Assembly: GCF_900114265.1 (NCBI RefSeq)
Contig: NZ_FPKV01000002.1
Span: 1,240,001-1,304,000 of the forward strand
DNA length: 64,000 bases
Reading direction: 5' to 3'
DNA from: Flaviramulus basaltis
GTDB taxonomy: Bacteria; Bacteroidota; Bacteroidia; Flavobacteriales; Flavobacteriaceae
The notes under the pieces were generated by a model. The model did no database searches. It saw only the letters and a list, made by a program, of their open reading frames with translations, and was not told where the DNA came from. Position numbers and translations under genes: made by a program. This document shows positions 33,688 to 42,664 of the stretch, in pieces. The first letter of the stretch is position 1, and each line of letters begins with the position of its first letter.

Positions 33688-35640
33688 TTAATTCCAACTA
33701 ATTCGTTGTAATCTAACAGCATTCAAAATTGCTAACAATGCTACTCCTACATCTGCAAACACCGCTTCCCACATCGTAGCCAAACCACCTGCTCCTAATA
33801 TTAGAACTATGACTTTTACACCGAATGCTAATATGATATTTTGCCAAACAATTTTTCGGGTGGAACGACTAATTTTTATTGCTTTTACCATTTTTGAAGG
33901 TTGGTCTGTTTGAATAATAACATCTGCTGTTTCAATAGCGACATCACTTCCTAAACCACCCATTGCGATACCAACATCACTAGCTGCTAAAACGGGAGCA
34001 TCATTAATACCATCGCCTATAAAAGCAATCTTATTATCAGGATTTTGCTTTAATTTTTCAACTTCATTTAATTTATCTTCTGGCAATAAACCACCTTTGG
34101 CTTTTTTAATATTTAATTCCGAAGCCACTTTTTGAGTAATAGAATCCTTATCGCCAGAGAGCATCATAATATTTTTAATACCTATATTATGTAATGCTAT
34201 AATCGTTTCTTTTGCATCGTCTTTTAATTCATCTGCAATAACAACATAACCTGCAAACGCATCATCTATAGCGACCAATACAATGGATTCTACAATAGTT
34301 TCTGTTTCCTCTAATGCCTTTATATTATTAGCAGTCATTAAGGCTTTATTGCCGACTAAAACTGTTTTATTATTTACAATACCTTTTAATCCTTTTCCAG
34401 CAATTTCGGATACTTCCGACGCCTCATAATCTGTGCCTTCAGCCTTATACTCTAAGATTGCTTTAGCAATGGGATGTGTAGATTGTTCTTCAATAGCTAT
34501 GAGATACTTCATAAACTCTTTTTCATCCCAATTGACTGCTTTTATTTGTTTAATTTTGAAAATACCTTTTGTAACCGTACCTGTTTTATCCATTACCAAA
34601 GTGTTTATTTTGGTCATTGCATCTAAAAATGAAGCTCCTTTAAATAAAATTCCGTTTTTTGATGCTGCTCCCAATCCTCCGAAATAACCTAACGGAATAG
34701 ATATTACCAAAGCGCAAGGACACGATATAACCAAGAAGATTAAGGCACGATACAACCAATCTCTAAACACATAATCACTAACAAATAAATAAGGCAAAAA
34801 AGTAACTCCAATTGCCAAAAAGACGACAATTGGTGTATAAATACGTGCAAATTTTCTAATGAATAATTCTGTTTTTGACTTTCTTGCTGTGGCATTTTGA
34901 ACTAAATCCAATATTCTTGCAATAGAACTGTCTTTAAATTCTTTTGTAACTTCAACTTCAATTACATTTTCTAAATTAATACTACCTGCAAAAACACTTG
35001 TACCTTTAGTAATTGTATCTGGTTTACTTTCGCCTGTTAAAGCAGCTGTATTGAGTGATCCTTTTTCGGAAATTAAAACACCATCTAATGAGATTTTTTC
35101 ACCAACTTTAATTTGAATTTTCTCACCAATAGCAACTGTTTCTGGTGACACACTTTCTATATCACCATTCCGAAATACATTCGCTTCTTTAGGACGAACA
35201 TCTAATAACGCCTTAATATTCCCCTTTGCTCTATTTACTGCTGCATTTTGAAAGAGTTCGCCTACTGCGTAAAATAGCATGACTGCAACGCCTTCTGGAA
35301 ATTCACCAATCGCAAACGCCCCAATAGTTGCTAAAGACATTAAAAAGAACTCTGTAAAAACATCCCCTTTTTTAATGCTTCTCCAACCTTCTTTTAAAAC
35401 AGGAAGTCCTACTGGGAAATAAGCTATAATATACCACCCTAAACGCAACCAATTTTTGAAAAAGGTTACATTAAAATAATCCAAAGCTATTCCTATTATC
35501 AGCATTACAAAACTTATAATTGCTGGTACATAGACTTTAAATCCACTTTGATTTTCGCCATGATTATGACCATCATCGTGGTTATGTTCTGTTTCAGAAT
35601 GCTGTTTAATATCTCTTAAATTCAGTTTCTTTTTTTTCAT
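33688..35640 (-). CDS. Zinc/cadmium-type P-type ATPase
   Basis: I choose the ATG at 35640 (650 residues). The start at 35661 would add seven residues. The N-terminus has no HMA domain but a His-rich stretch (HSETEHNHDDGHNHGEN). The core has the CPC membrane motif in VISCPCALVIS, the phosphorylation DKTGTVTKG, the HP dipeptide in QSTHPIAKAI and the GDGINDAP hinge. These are P1B-ATPase marks. Together with the Fur-type regulator and CzcB/CzcA next to it, a Zn2+/Cd2+/Pb2+ export role is likely rather than copper. It lies in the inner membrane and is the last gene of this minus-strand cluster. Confidence 0.9.
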   Translation of the reverse strand: MKKKKLNLRDIKQHSETEHNHDDGHNHGENQSGFKVYVPAIISFVMLIIGIALDYFNVTFFKNWLRLGWYIIAYFPVGLPVLKEGWRSIKKGDVFTEFFLMSLATIGAFAIGEFPEGVAVMLFYAVGELFQNAAVNRAKGNIKALLDVRPKEANVFRNGDIESVSPETVAIGEKIQIKVGEKISLDGVLISEKGSLNTAALTGESKPDTITKGTSVFAGSINLENVIEVEVTKEFKDSSIARILDLVQNATARKSKTELFIRKFARIYTPIVVFLAIGVTFLPYLFVSDYVFRDWLYRALIFLVISCPCALVISIPLGYFGGLGAASKNGILFKGASFLDAMTKINTLVMDKTGTVTKGIFKIKQIKAVNWDEKEFMKYLIAIEEQSTHPIAKAILEYKAEGTDYEASEVSEIAGKGLKGIVNNKTVLVGNKALMTANNIKALEETETIVESIVLVAIDDAFAGYVVIADELKDDAKETIIALHNIGIKNIMMLSGDKDSITQKVASELNIKKAKGGLLPEDKLNEVEKLKQNPDNKIAFIGDGINDAPVLAASDVGIAMGGLGSDVAIETADVIIQTDQPSKMVKAIKISRSTRKIVWQNIILAFGVKVIVLILGAGGLATMWEAVFADVGVALLAILNAVRLQRISWN

Positions 35641-35697
35641 CTTAAAATGTATTTCTTCCAAAGATGCTATTATAATTAGTGCAAAGGAAGTGCATTA

Positions 35698-36111
35698 TTA
35701 ACTACTACATTTATCGCAAATACCTTTAACTACCAAATTCACATTTTCTGAAATAAACCCCTCTGGAACTTTAATTTGAGGAATTTTATGATCTGTGAGA
35801 CAAACTGTTTCGTTACAATTGTTGCAATGAAAATGCAAGTGTAAATCTGTTTCAATTTCGCAATTACACCCTTTTTCACATAATGCATATTTGGTAATTC
35901 CTGTACCATCATCTATTTGATGCACAATATCTTTTTCTTCAAAAGTTTTAATTGTTCTGTATAATGTGGTTCGGTCTGCTTTTTCAAAAGCATTTTCAAT
36001 ATCGCTTAATGTAACGGCGACTTGTTTCTCTGCAAGAAACTTATAAATTAATAAACGCATTGCCGTAACACGTATACTTTTTGACTCTAAAAATTGTTCT
36101 ATGTTTTCCAT
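35698..36111 (-). CDS. Fur-family metalloregulator
   Basis: The 137-residue protein has a Fur-type winged helix (residues 1-78; D-R-T-T-L-Y-R-T-I-K-T-F-E-E-K). A C-terminal part follows with H-L-H-F-H-C-N-N-C and a final C-D-K-C pair that bind a structural zinc. An extra cysteine-rich segment (CEKGCNCEIE) near residue 79 is unusual and may sense metal. The size is typical. It lies between the CzcB-like and P-type ATPase genes (2 bp from the former), so it most likely senses the metal and controls this cluster, like Zur-type or other Fur proteins. Its exact metal cannot be assigned. Confidence 0.88.
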   Translation of the reverse strand: MENIEQFLESKSIRVTAMRLLIYKFLAEKQVAVTLSDIENAFEKADRTTLYRTIKTFEEKDIVHQIDDGTGITKYALCEKGCNCEIETDLHLHFHCNNCNETVCLTDHKIPQIKVPEGFISENVNLVVKGICDKCSS

Positions 36112-36113
36112 TA

Positions 36114-37319
36114 TTAATGTGCGTGTTCCGTTTCTCCTTTTTGCATTTCGGCATTAAGATAGTAGGCATTATTATAAGCAAACTTTGTGTTTTTATCCAA
36201 TTCTTCAAAAAATTGAACAGCTATCCAATTGTCATCTTTTGCTCCTAAAAGCACTTCTATAGGCTTAAAACTCCAATCTTCATTTTCTCTTTCTGCTGTA
36301 AAAACGTAAAATTTATCACCTTCTTTTATGATGGCACTTTCTGGTAAAGCTGTTGTTTGAGCGTTTTCTGTTTGAATTTTGCCCTTAATATACATGCCCG
36401 GAATTAAATTACCCGTCTTGTTTTCAATTTCGGCATGGACATGAACTGCTTTAGGATTTTCTTCAAAAGTTTTACTTACTGAATAGATTTCTGCGGAAAG
36501 TTCTTCACCTGGTATAGATTGCACATTAAAAACTACTTTCTGCCCTTTTTTTACTTTATAAACGTCTTTTTCAAATACCATTAAATCTGCGTGAACATGA
36601 TGCGTGTTTACAATTTCAAAAAGTTCGGTTTGTGGGTCTACATATTGCCCTGTTTTTACTTCCACTTTTTGAACAAAACCTTCTATTGGACTCCGTAATG
36701 AGATGCTTTGAGCAATTATACCTTTACGCACCGATGCTGTATTGACACTTAATAGTCGTAATTGTGCTTCCAATCCATTAACCATTGCTTTAGATGCCTC
36801 ATATTCTGCTTCTGCCTTTTGAAAATTTGCGCCAGATCCTACGCCAGCATCATATAATTTTTGTTGTCGTTCGTAATTTTTCTTCATAAAATTACTGTTG
36901 CTATAGGCATTTAAATAATCTGTCTGCATTTTTATAATAGTAGGATGTGAAAGGTATGCAACAACTTGTCCTTTATTAACCTTATCGCCTTCAATTACTT
37001 TTATAGACACTACATTCGCTCCAACAACAGAAGTAATAGCTGCTTCGTTTTGTGGTGGCACTTCTAAAGTCCCGTTGGCTTCTACATAACCACTCATGTT
37101 TCGCTCTGTAATGGCATCTATTTTCATTTTTAATGTTTCAAATTGTTGTTTTGAAATCATTACTTCTTCTACCTTATCATGATTATCATTATTTTCTGAC
37201 TTTATAACATCATCATGCGAATGTCCATCTTCAACTTTATGTTTTTCCTTATTACCACAAGCTGTAACTACAAGTAAAAAGATTAGTAGTGTAAAGGTTA
37301 TATATCGTGTGTTTTTCAT
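36114..37319 (-). CDS. CzcB-like RND efflux periplasmic adaptor
   Basis: From the ATG at 37319 the protein has 401 residues. An upstream start at 37355 would overlap the preceding CzcA gene and hide the lipoprotein signal. The N-terminus ends FLLVVTAC, a lipobox, followed by a His/Asp-rich stretch (HKVEDGHSHDD). The rest is a membrane-fusion protein: a lipoyl-like half (E-A-N-G-T-L-E-V-P-P near residue 70), a helical hairpin (about 120-190) and the second lipoyl and barrel parts (I-A-Q-S-I-S-L-R-S-P-I-E-G-F-V). It links the CzcA pump to the outer membrane. It follows CzcA by 4 bp. Confidence 0.9.
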   Translation of the reverse strand: MKNTRYITFTLLIFLLVVTACGNKEKHKVEDGHSHDDVIKSENNDNHDKVEEVMISKQQFETLKMKIDAITERNMSGYVEANGTLEVPPQNEAAITSVVGANVVSIKVIEGDKVNKGQVVAYLSHPTIIKMQTDYLNAYSNSNFMKKNYERQQKLYDAGVGSGANFQKAEAEYEASKAMVNGLEAQLRLLSVNTASVRKGIIAQSISLRSPIEGFVQKVEVKTGQYVDPQTELFEIVNTHHVHADLMVFEKDVYKVKKGQKVVFNVQSIPGEELSAEIYSVSKTFEENPKAVHVHAEIENKTGNLIPGMYIKGKIQTENAQTTALPESAIIKEGDKFYVFTAERENEDWSFKPIEVLLGAKDDNWIAVQFFEELDKNTKFAYNNAYYLNAEMQKGETEHAH

Positions 37320-37323
37320 TTTC

Positions 37324-40300
37324 TTATTGATTAAAATATTGTAGTTGAAAGGCATTTTCTAAATAATTTATTAATGCTTTTTGTGCCTCTAATTCCGATT
37401 GAATAGCTTCTTTTATAAGTTGTGTAAATCCTGCATAGTCTATTTCCCCCTCTTTATAAGCAAACAAAGCACCTGCTTTTTGTTCTTTAACAAGTTGTAA
37501 AACTTCATTTTTATAGAATAGCCACGAGTTTTTCCATTTTTGATAATTTTCCTTTGCCTGATTGAATTTAGACTGAACTTCCTTTTTCTTAAATTGAATA
37601 GTTACTTCTGCAATTTCGGAATCGATTTTTGCAGTTTTAACCTTTGCTTTATTTATTCCTGATAAAAACGGAATTGAAATTCCCGCTTGATAGGTATAAA
37701 AACCGGAATTACCATTTACTTTTTGTAAGCCACCTTGCAGGTTAAACTTGGGTAAATTATCGGCCTTAGCAGCATTATATGTTGCTTCTGCTTCTGTTAC
37801 TTGTAGTTGTGCTAAATCAAATAAAGGATGTGCTTCTAAATTAAAATTATCACTATTTATTTCTTCAATAATTTCAATATCATTTGGAACCGTATAAAAT
37901 GTATCAGAAACTAACCATAAATTTAATTGCTGTAAGTCAATGTGATAGTCACTCTTCGCTTGCATCAATTTATTTTGAATCTGTAAGGCTTGGTTTCTAG
38001 CTGCAGAATATTCTAATTTTGAAATGGCTTCTACTTCATAATTCAAGGCTACTGCTTTTTCAAAATTGGTGTAAATGGAATCTAATTCTTTATATAAATT
38101 ATAATTCTTTTTACTTTGAAAGGCTCTTAACCAAGCTTTTTTAACCTCTAGTTCTAAATCTAATTCTGAGAGTTGAAATGCTTTTTGAGCAAATTGAATA
38201 CGTTGTTCTTGCAATCGCTTTTTTGCCGAAACTCCAAATACATCAATATTAGATTGACCAACACCAATGGTGGTATAAATACCATTTCCATTACTAAGTT
38301 CTTCACCACCTGTAAAAATTTGAGTTGTACCTAAATCGTAAACTGTACTTTTTAACTGCTGTTGTTTAGTGATTTCTAATTGCTTTTGTTTTAATAGTGG
38401 ATAATTTTCTTTTGATAATTTAACTGCTTCTTGCATTGTTATTACCGAAATAGAATCACTCTTTTGTTGCGCATTTGTATTTATGGAGAACAGAAATACA
38501 AACCCTATAATAGCAGTAAAAGCAATCGCTTTTTTATTCATACTAAATTTTAAAGATTTCGTTTCAACCCAATGATATAATATCGGCAAAACAAACAAGG
38601 TTAATAGCGTAGAAGTTAATAAACCACCTATAACAACAGTAGCCAAAGGGCGTTGCACTTCTGCACCAGCAGATGCTGAAACTGCCATGGGCAAAAACCC
38701 TAAAACATCTGTAAAAGCCGTTAGCATAATAGGTCTAATTCGTCGCTTTGTACCTTCAATAATTCTATCTTTAAGGTTGGTAACGCCTTCTTCTTTCAAC
38801 TCGTTTAATCCACTAATCATTACGAGTCCATTTAAAACCGCAACACCAAACAACACGATAAAACCTACACCTGCCGAAATACTAAATGGCATATCTCTTA
38901 ACCATAATGCTATTACACCTCCAATGGTTGCCATTGGAATAGCTATATAAATCATTAAAGTTTGTGATACCGATTTTAATGCAAAATAAATAAGTATAAA
39001 AATGAGTACTAACGCTATTGGCACAACGGTTTGCAATCGATTACTAGCACGCTCTAAATTCTCAAATGCACCACCGTAACGAATAAAATAGCCGGATGGC
39101 AATTCCAATTTAGCATCTAACTTTGATTTTATCTCGGTTACCAAAGATTTCACGTCTCGTCCTCTAACATTTATTCCTACATATGTTCTTCTGTTGGTAT
39201 TATCTCTGCTTATTTGCATCGGACCAGCTTTATAGGTGACATCTGCAATTTCACGAAGCGGAATCTGAATACCTGAAGGTAAATTGATAAATAAATTTTG
39301 AACATCTGTTATATCATTTCGATTGTCGGAACTTAATCTTACTACAAGATCAAATCTTTTTTCACCTTCAAAAATAGTACCTGCTGTTCCACCAGCAAAA
39401 GCCGATTGAACAATTTGATTCAATGTATTTATTTGTAAACCATATTGAGCTAACTTACTTCTGTTGTAGGTAATTGTCATTTGTGGCAACCCTGTTGTTG
39501 CCTCAGCTTTCATATCACCAATACCATCTGTACCTGCAATAATTTTAGTTATTTCAGCTGCTTTTTGAGATAACACGTTAATATCTTCTCCATATAGTTT
39601 TATTGCAATGTCCTCTCTAACACCTTCGAGCAATTCATTGAAACGCATTTCAATAGGCTGCGTAAATTCATAATTAACACCAGGAATTATTTCAACCGCT
39701 TCTTTCATTTTTTCGATGAGTTCGTCTTTAGATGCTACCGAAGTCCATTCACTTTTTGGCTTAAGAATTACAAAAACATCAGCAAGATCCATTGGCATTG
39801 GATCTGTTGGAATTTCGGCAACACCTATGCGGCTTACAATTTTTTCTACTTCAGGAAACTTTGCTTTTACAATTTGTTCAATTTTGGTCGTCGTTTCGAT
39901 AGTTTCTGTAAGTGAACTTCCCGGTTTTAAAATAGCGTGAAATGCAATATCACCTTCATCAAGTTGTGGAATAAATTCGCCACCCATTCTTGTGAACACA
40001 AAGACTGTAATTCCGAATAAAAAAACAGAAATACCAATTATTAGCTTACTCTTTTCCAACGCTTTAACCAATAAAGGCTGATATTTACGTTCTACCCAAT
40101 GCACAAATTTATCTCCATAAGATTTTTTTGATGATTTTGGCGCTCTTAGAATTAATGCAGACATCATAGGTACATAAGTAAGACACAGCACCATGGCACC
40201 AATCATAGCAAAAATAAAGGTTAACGCCATAGGCTTAAACATTTTCCCTTCAATGCCTTGTAATGCCAAAATTGGAAGAAAAACAATTAAAATAATAAGC

Positions 40301-41658
40301 TGCCCGAAAAACGCAGCATTCATCATTTTTTTGGAAGCATTTGATGCCACATAATCTCGTTCTTTTGAAGATAATTTGTTCTTTTTTAATACTTGAGAGG
40401 CGATGAGAAAAACAGTACTTTCTACAATAATTACTGCTCCATCTACAATAATTCCAAAATCTATAGCTCCTAAGCTCATTAGATTAGCCCAAACATCAAA
40501 TACATTCATAAGTATAAAGGCAAATAATAAGGATAATGGAATGGTTGAAGCCACTATTAAACCACCTCGCCAATTTCCCAAAAGAAAAATAAGAACGAAA
40601 ATGACAATTAATGCACCTTCAATAAGATTTGTAGCTACCGTAAAAGTTGTTTCTGCTATTAATTTGCTTCGGTCTAATAAAGGTTCAATAATGACACCTT
40701 CTGGTAAAGATTTTTCAATTTGAGTCATTCTTTGCTTAACATTCTCTATAACATCGTTTGAATTAGCACCTTTAAGCATCATAACCAAACCTCCTACAAC
40801 TTCGCCTTCACCATCTTGTGTTAAAGCGCCATAACGAATTGCAGAACCAAATTGAACGGTAGCAATATCCCCAATAGTAATTGGAATGTTATTAGTGTTT
40901 TTGACTGCAATTTTCTTAATATCATCTAAACTTCTTACCAATCCTTCACCACGAATAAAATTGGCTTGATGATTTTTTTCAATATATGCACCACCTGTAT
41001 TTTGATTGTTAGCTTCAAGTGCCTCAAATACATCTGTAATGGTTAATCCTATCGCTTTTAAATCGTTTGGATCTACAGCGACTTCATATTGTTTGATTTT
41101 TCCGCCAATAGCATTCACCTCAACAACTCCTTCCACCATAGCCATTTGACGCTGCACAATCCAATCTTGCATGGTACGCAAATCTGTGACCGAATACTTA
41201 TTTTTGTATTCTGGTTTCACTTTAAGCGTATATTGATATATTTCTCCTAAACCAGACGAAATTGGTCCCATTGTAGGTTCTCCAAAACCATTAGGGATTT
41301 GCGTTTTTATGTCGTTGAGCTTTTCTGCCACCAATTGACGAGGCAAATAAGTTCCCATATCATCATCAAAAACAATAGTAACAACAGATAGACCAAAACG
41401 AGAAATGGAACGGATTTCTTGAACATTGGGAAGGTTACTCATTGCAACTTCAACAGGATAGGTTATTATTTGCTCAATATCCTCTGTTCCTAAATTGGGC
41501 GCTTGTGTGATAACTTGCACTTGGTTATTGGTAATATCTGGAACAGCATCGATTGGCACTTGGGTCATACTCCAAATACCTGCTCCAATAATGGTAAGCG
41601 TAAGCAAACCAATAATGAATTTGTTATTGATTGAAAAATCAATAATTTTATTAATCAT
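37324..41658 (-). CDS. CzcA/CusA heavy-metal RND pump fused to a TolC-like domain
   Basis: The 1444-residue protein is a full heavy-metal RND transporter (residues 1-1040; N-terminal helix, P-I-D-A-V-P-D-I-T-N-N-Q-V-Q-V near residue 35, and D-F-G-I-I-V-D-G-A-V-I-I-V-E-S near residue 400 with the proton-relay acids). It is followed by a TolC/outer-membrane factor of about 400 residues whose own signal-like helix (AFTAIIGFVFLFSINTNAQ) starts near residue 1050. Such fusions are known in Bacteroidota. The pump and exit duct are thus on one chain, which presumably is processed or threads the envelope. The substrate is probably Zn2+, Co2+ or Cd2+, judging by the Fur and ATPase neighbours. Confidence 0.92.
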   Translation of the reverse strand: MINKIIDFSINNKFIIGLLTLTIIGAGIWSMTQVPIDAVPDITNNQVQVITQAPNLGTEDIEQIITYPVEVAMSNLPNVQEIRSISRFGLSVVTIVFDDDMGTYLPRQLVAEKLNDIKTQIPNGFGEPTMGPISSGLGEIYQYTLKVKPEYKNKYSVTDLRTMQDWIVQRQMAMVEGVVEVNAIGGKIKQYEVAVDPNDLKAIGLTITDVFEALEANNQNTGGAYIEKNHQANFIRGEGLVRSLDDIKKIAVKNTNNIPITIGDIATVQFGSAIRYGALTQDGEGEVVGGLVMMLKGANSNDVIENVKQRMTQIEKSLPEGVIIEPLLDRSKLIAETTFTVATNLIEGALIVIFVLIFLLGNWRGGLIVASTIPLSLLFAFILMNVFDVWANLMSLGAIDFGIIVDGAVIIVESTVFLIASQVLKKNKLSSKERDYVASNASKKMMNAAFFGQLIILIVFLPILALQGIEGKMFKPMALTFIFAMIGAMVLCLTYVPMMSALILRAPKSSKKSYGDKFVHWVERKYQPLLVKALEKSKLIIGISVFLFGITVFVFTRMGGEFIPQLDEGDIAFHAILKPGSSLTETIETTTKIEQIVKAKFPEVEKIVSRIGVAEIPTDPMPMDLADVFVILKPKSEWTSVASKDELIEKMKEAVEIIPGVNYEFTQPIEMRFNELLEGVREDIAIKLYGEDINVLSQKAAEITKIIAGTDGIGDMKAEATTGLPQMTITYNRSKLAQYGLQINTLNQIVQSAFAGGTAGTIFEGEKRFDLVVRLSSDNRNDITDVQNLFINLPSGIQIPLREIADVTYKAGPMQISRDNTNRRTYVGINVRGRDVKSLVTEIKSKLDAKLELPSGYFIRYGGAFENLERASNRLQTVVPIALVLIFILIYFALKSVSQTLMIYIAIPMATIGGVIALWLRDMPFSISAGVGFIVLFGVAVLNGLVMISGLNELKEEGVTNLKDRIIEGTKRRIRPIMLTAFTDVLGFLPMAVSASAGAEVQRPLATVVIGGLLTSTLLTLFVLPILYHWVETKSLKFSMNKKAIAFTAIIGFVFLFSINTNAQQKSDSISVITMQEAVKLSKENYPLLKQKQLEITKQQQLKSTVYDLGTTQIFTGGEELSNGNGIYTTIGVGQSNIDVFGVSAKKRLQEQRIQFAQKAFQLSELDLELEVKKAWLRAFQSKKNYNLYKELDSIYTNFEKAVALNYEVEAISKLEYSAARNQALQIQNKLMQAKSDYHIDLQQLNLWLVSDTFYTVPNDIEIIEEINSDNFNLEAHPLFDLAQLQVTEAEATYNAAKADNLPKFNLQGGLQKVNGNSGFYTYQAGISIPFLSGINKAKVKTAKIDSEIAEVTIQFKKKEVQSKFNQAKENYQKWKNSWLFYKNEVLQLVKEQKAGALFAYKEGEIDYAGFTQLIKEAIQSELEAQKALINYLENAFQLQYFNQ

Positions 41659-41782
41659 AGAAAATGTATTAATTCAGTTAAACTTCTCGATACAATTCTG
41701 ATAAAAAAATTAGAATTACTCGAAATGAAAGAACCTTTGATAAGGTTGAAAAATGGATATAGCTATCCTTTAGAAAACTGAA

Positions 41783-42094
41783 TTATGCCCTTGGTGGCTG
41801 TAAAATTGAAGTAGTAAATTTTCTTTCTGAACCGTTTATGTAGAAAAAATCTTGAGTAGAAATATCAGATTTATTAAACTTTACATTTACGCTTTTAAAA
41901 TGTGTAGCACTAATATGGCAACATTGGCAAATACAAAAAGGTGAACATAAATCTGAACCTAGATGCTGATGATCATCACTTAAAGATTGTGAAATCTCAA
42001 TTTTAACCTCATCATTAAAGTCACTATAATCTTGGCAAGGCGCTAAATTAAGTGCGAATATATATATTGATAATATGAAGGCTAAAAATTTCAT
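41783..42094 (-). CDS. Small Cys/His-rich secreted protein (DUF6660-like)
   Basis: From the ATG at 42094 the protein has 103 residues. An upstream start at 42124 gives a poor signal. The signal peptide (MKFLAFILSIYIFALNLAPC) leads to a stretch D-D-H-Q-H-L-G-S-D-L-C-S-P-F-C-I-C-Q-C-C-H, with six Cys and several His in about 20 residues. This looks like a metal-binding patch. Similar short proteins (DUF6660) stand before CzcA/CusA genes in flavobacteria. It may be a periplasmic metal sensor or chaperone. It lies 124 bp before CzcA and after a terminator that separates it from the copper cluster. Confidence 0.7.
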   Translation of the reverse strand: MKFLAFILSIYIFALNLAPCQDYSDFNDEVKIEISQSLSDDHQHLGSDLCSPFCICQCCHISATHFKSVNVKFNKSDISTQDFFYINGSERKFTTSILQPPRA

Positions 42095-42160
42095 TGAAGC
42101 AAATATATAAATTATTTCGTGCAATGGTGTTGCAAATAAAATTAGGTGTGAGATTTTTAT

Positions 42161-42194
42161 AAAAGAAGAACCCTTTAAATAGGGCTCTTCTTTA
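42161..42194 (-). terminator. Terminator at the end of the copper cluster
   Basis: AAGAAG...CCCT and AGGG...CTTCTT form a long hairpin with a TTTAAAT-like loop. It lies 17 bp after the stop of the metallochaperone-like gene and separates the copper and CzcA transcripts. Confidence 0.8.
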
Positions 42195-42210
42195 CTTATT
42201 TTACTTATTA

Positions 42211-42645
42211 TTAATGATTAGAATGATCTTCTTCTTTATTCTCACCTGATTGATTCATTGGCATTTCATGATCGTATTGGCAACAACCTGGTAAACCCTT
42301 ATAAGCCTCATCGTTTGCTGCTACTTTTTCAGTATCATAACCTGATGCTGCAATCGCTTTATGAATTGCTATTACATCTGTTTTAGCTTCATCAAAAGAG
42401 ACATCAATTTTCTTTTTATCTACATCCCAATTAGCATTTGCAACACCCTCAACACCATTTGCGGCTTTTTCAATTGTGTTTTTACACATTCCGCAATTAC
42501 CTCTAACTCCAAAAGTTATATCTGCCATTGCAATTTCTTTAGAAAGCTCTGTAGTTGTTGTTTCTTTTTCTTGTTTCGTTTCGTTTTTACAGCTCGTGAA
42601 AACTAAACTTGCCATTACAGCTACACTTAAAATTACTCTTTTCAT
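42211..42645 (-). CDS. HMA-domain lipoprotein, probable periplasmic copper chaperone
   Basis: The 144-residue protein has a lipoprotein signal ending LVFTSC (Cys19). One heavy-metal-associated domain follows (about 45-110) in which the metal site is C-G-M-C-K-N-T-I-E, a CxxC loop. The end is rich in His, Met and Cys (PGCCQYDHEMPMNQSGENK...HSNH), a second possible metal site. HMA domains usually pass Cu+ to ATPases in the cytoplasm. A lipid-anchored copy would instead act outside, delivering copper to CusB or CusA. It is the last gene of the copper cluster, 19 bp after the CusB-like gene. Confidence 0.87.
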   Translation of the reverse strand: MKRVILSVAVMASLVFTSCKNETKQEKETTTTELSKEIAMADITFGVRGNCGMCKNTIEKAANGVEGVANANWDVDKKKIDVSFDEAKTDVIAIHKAIAASGYDTEKVAANDEAYKGLPGCCQYDHEMPMNQSGENKEEDHSNH

Positions 42646-42664
42646 TGTTTTAAAAATTTAATTA

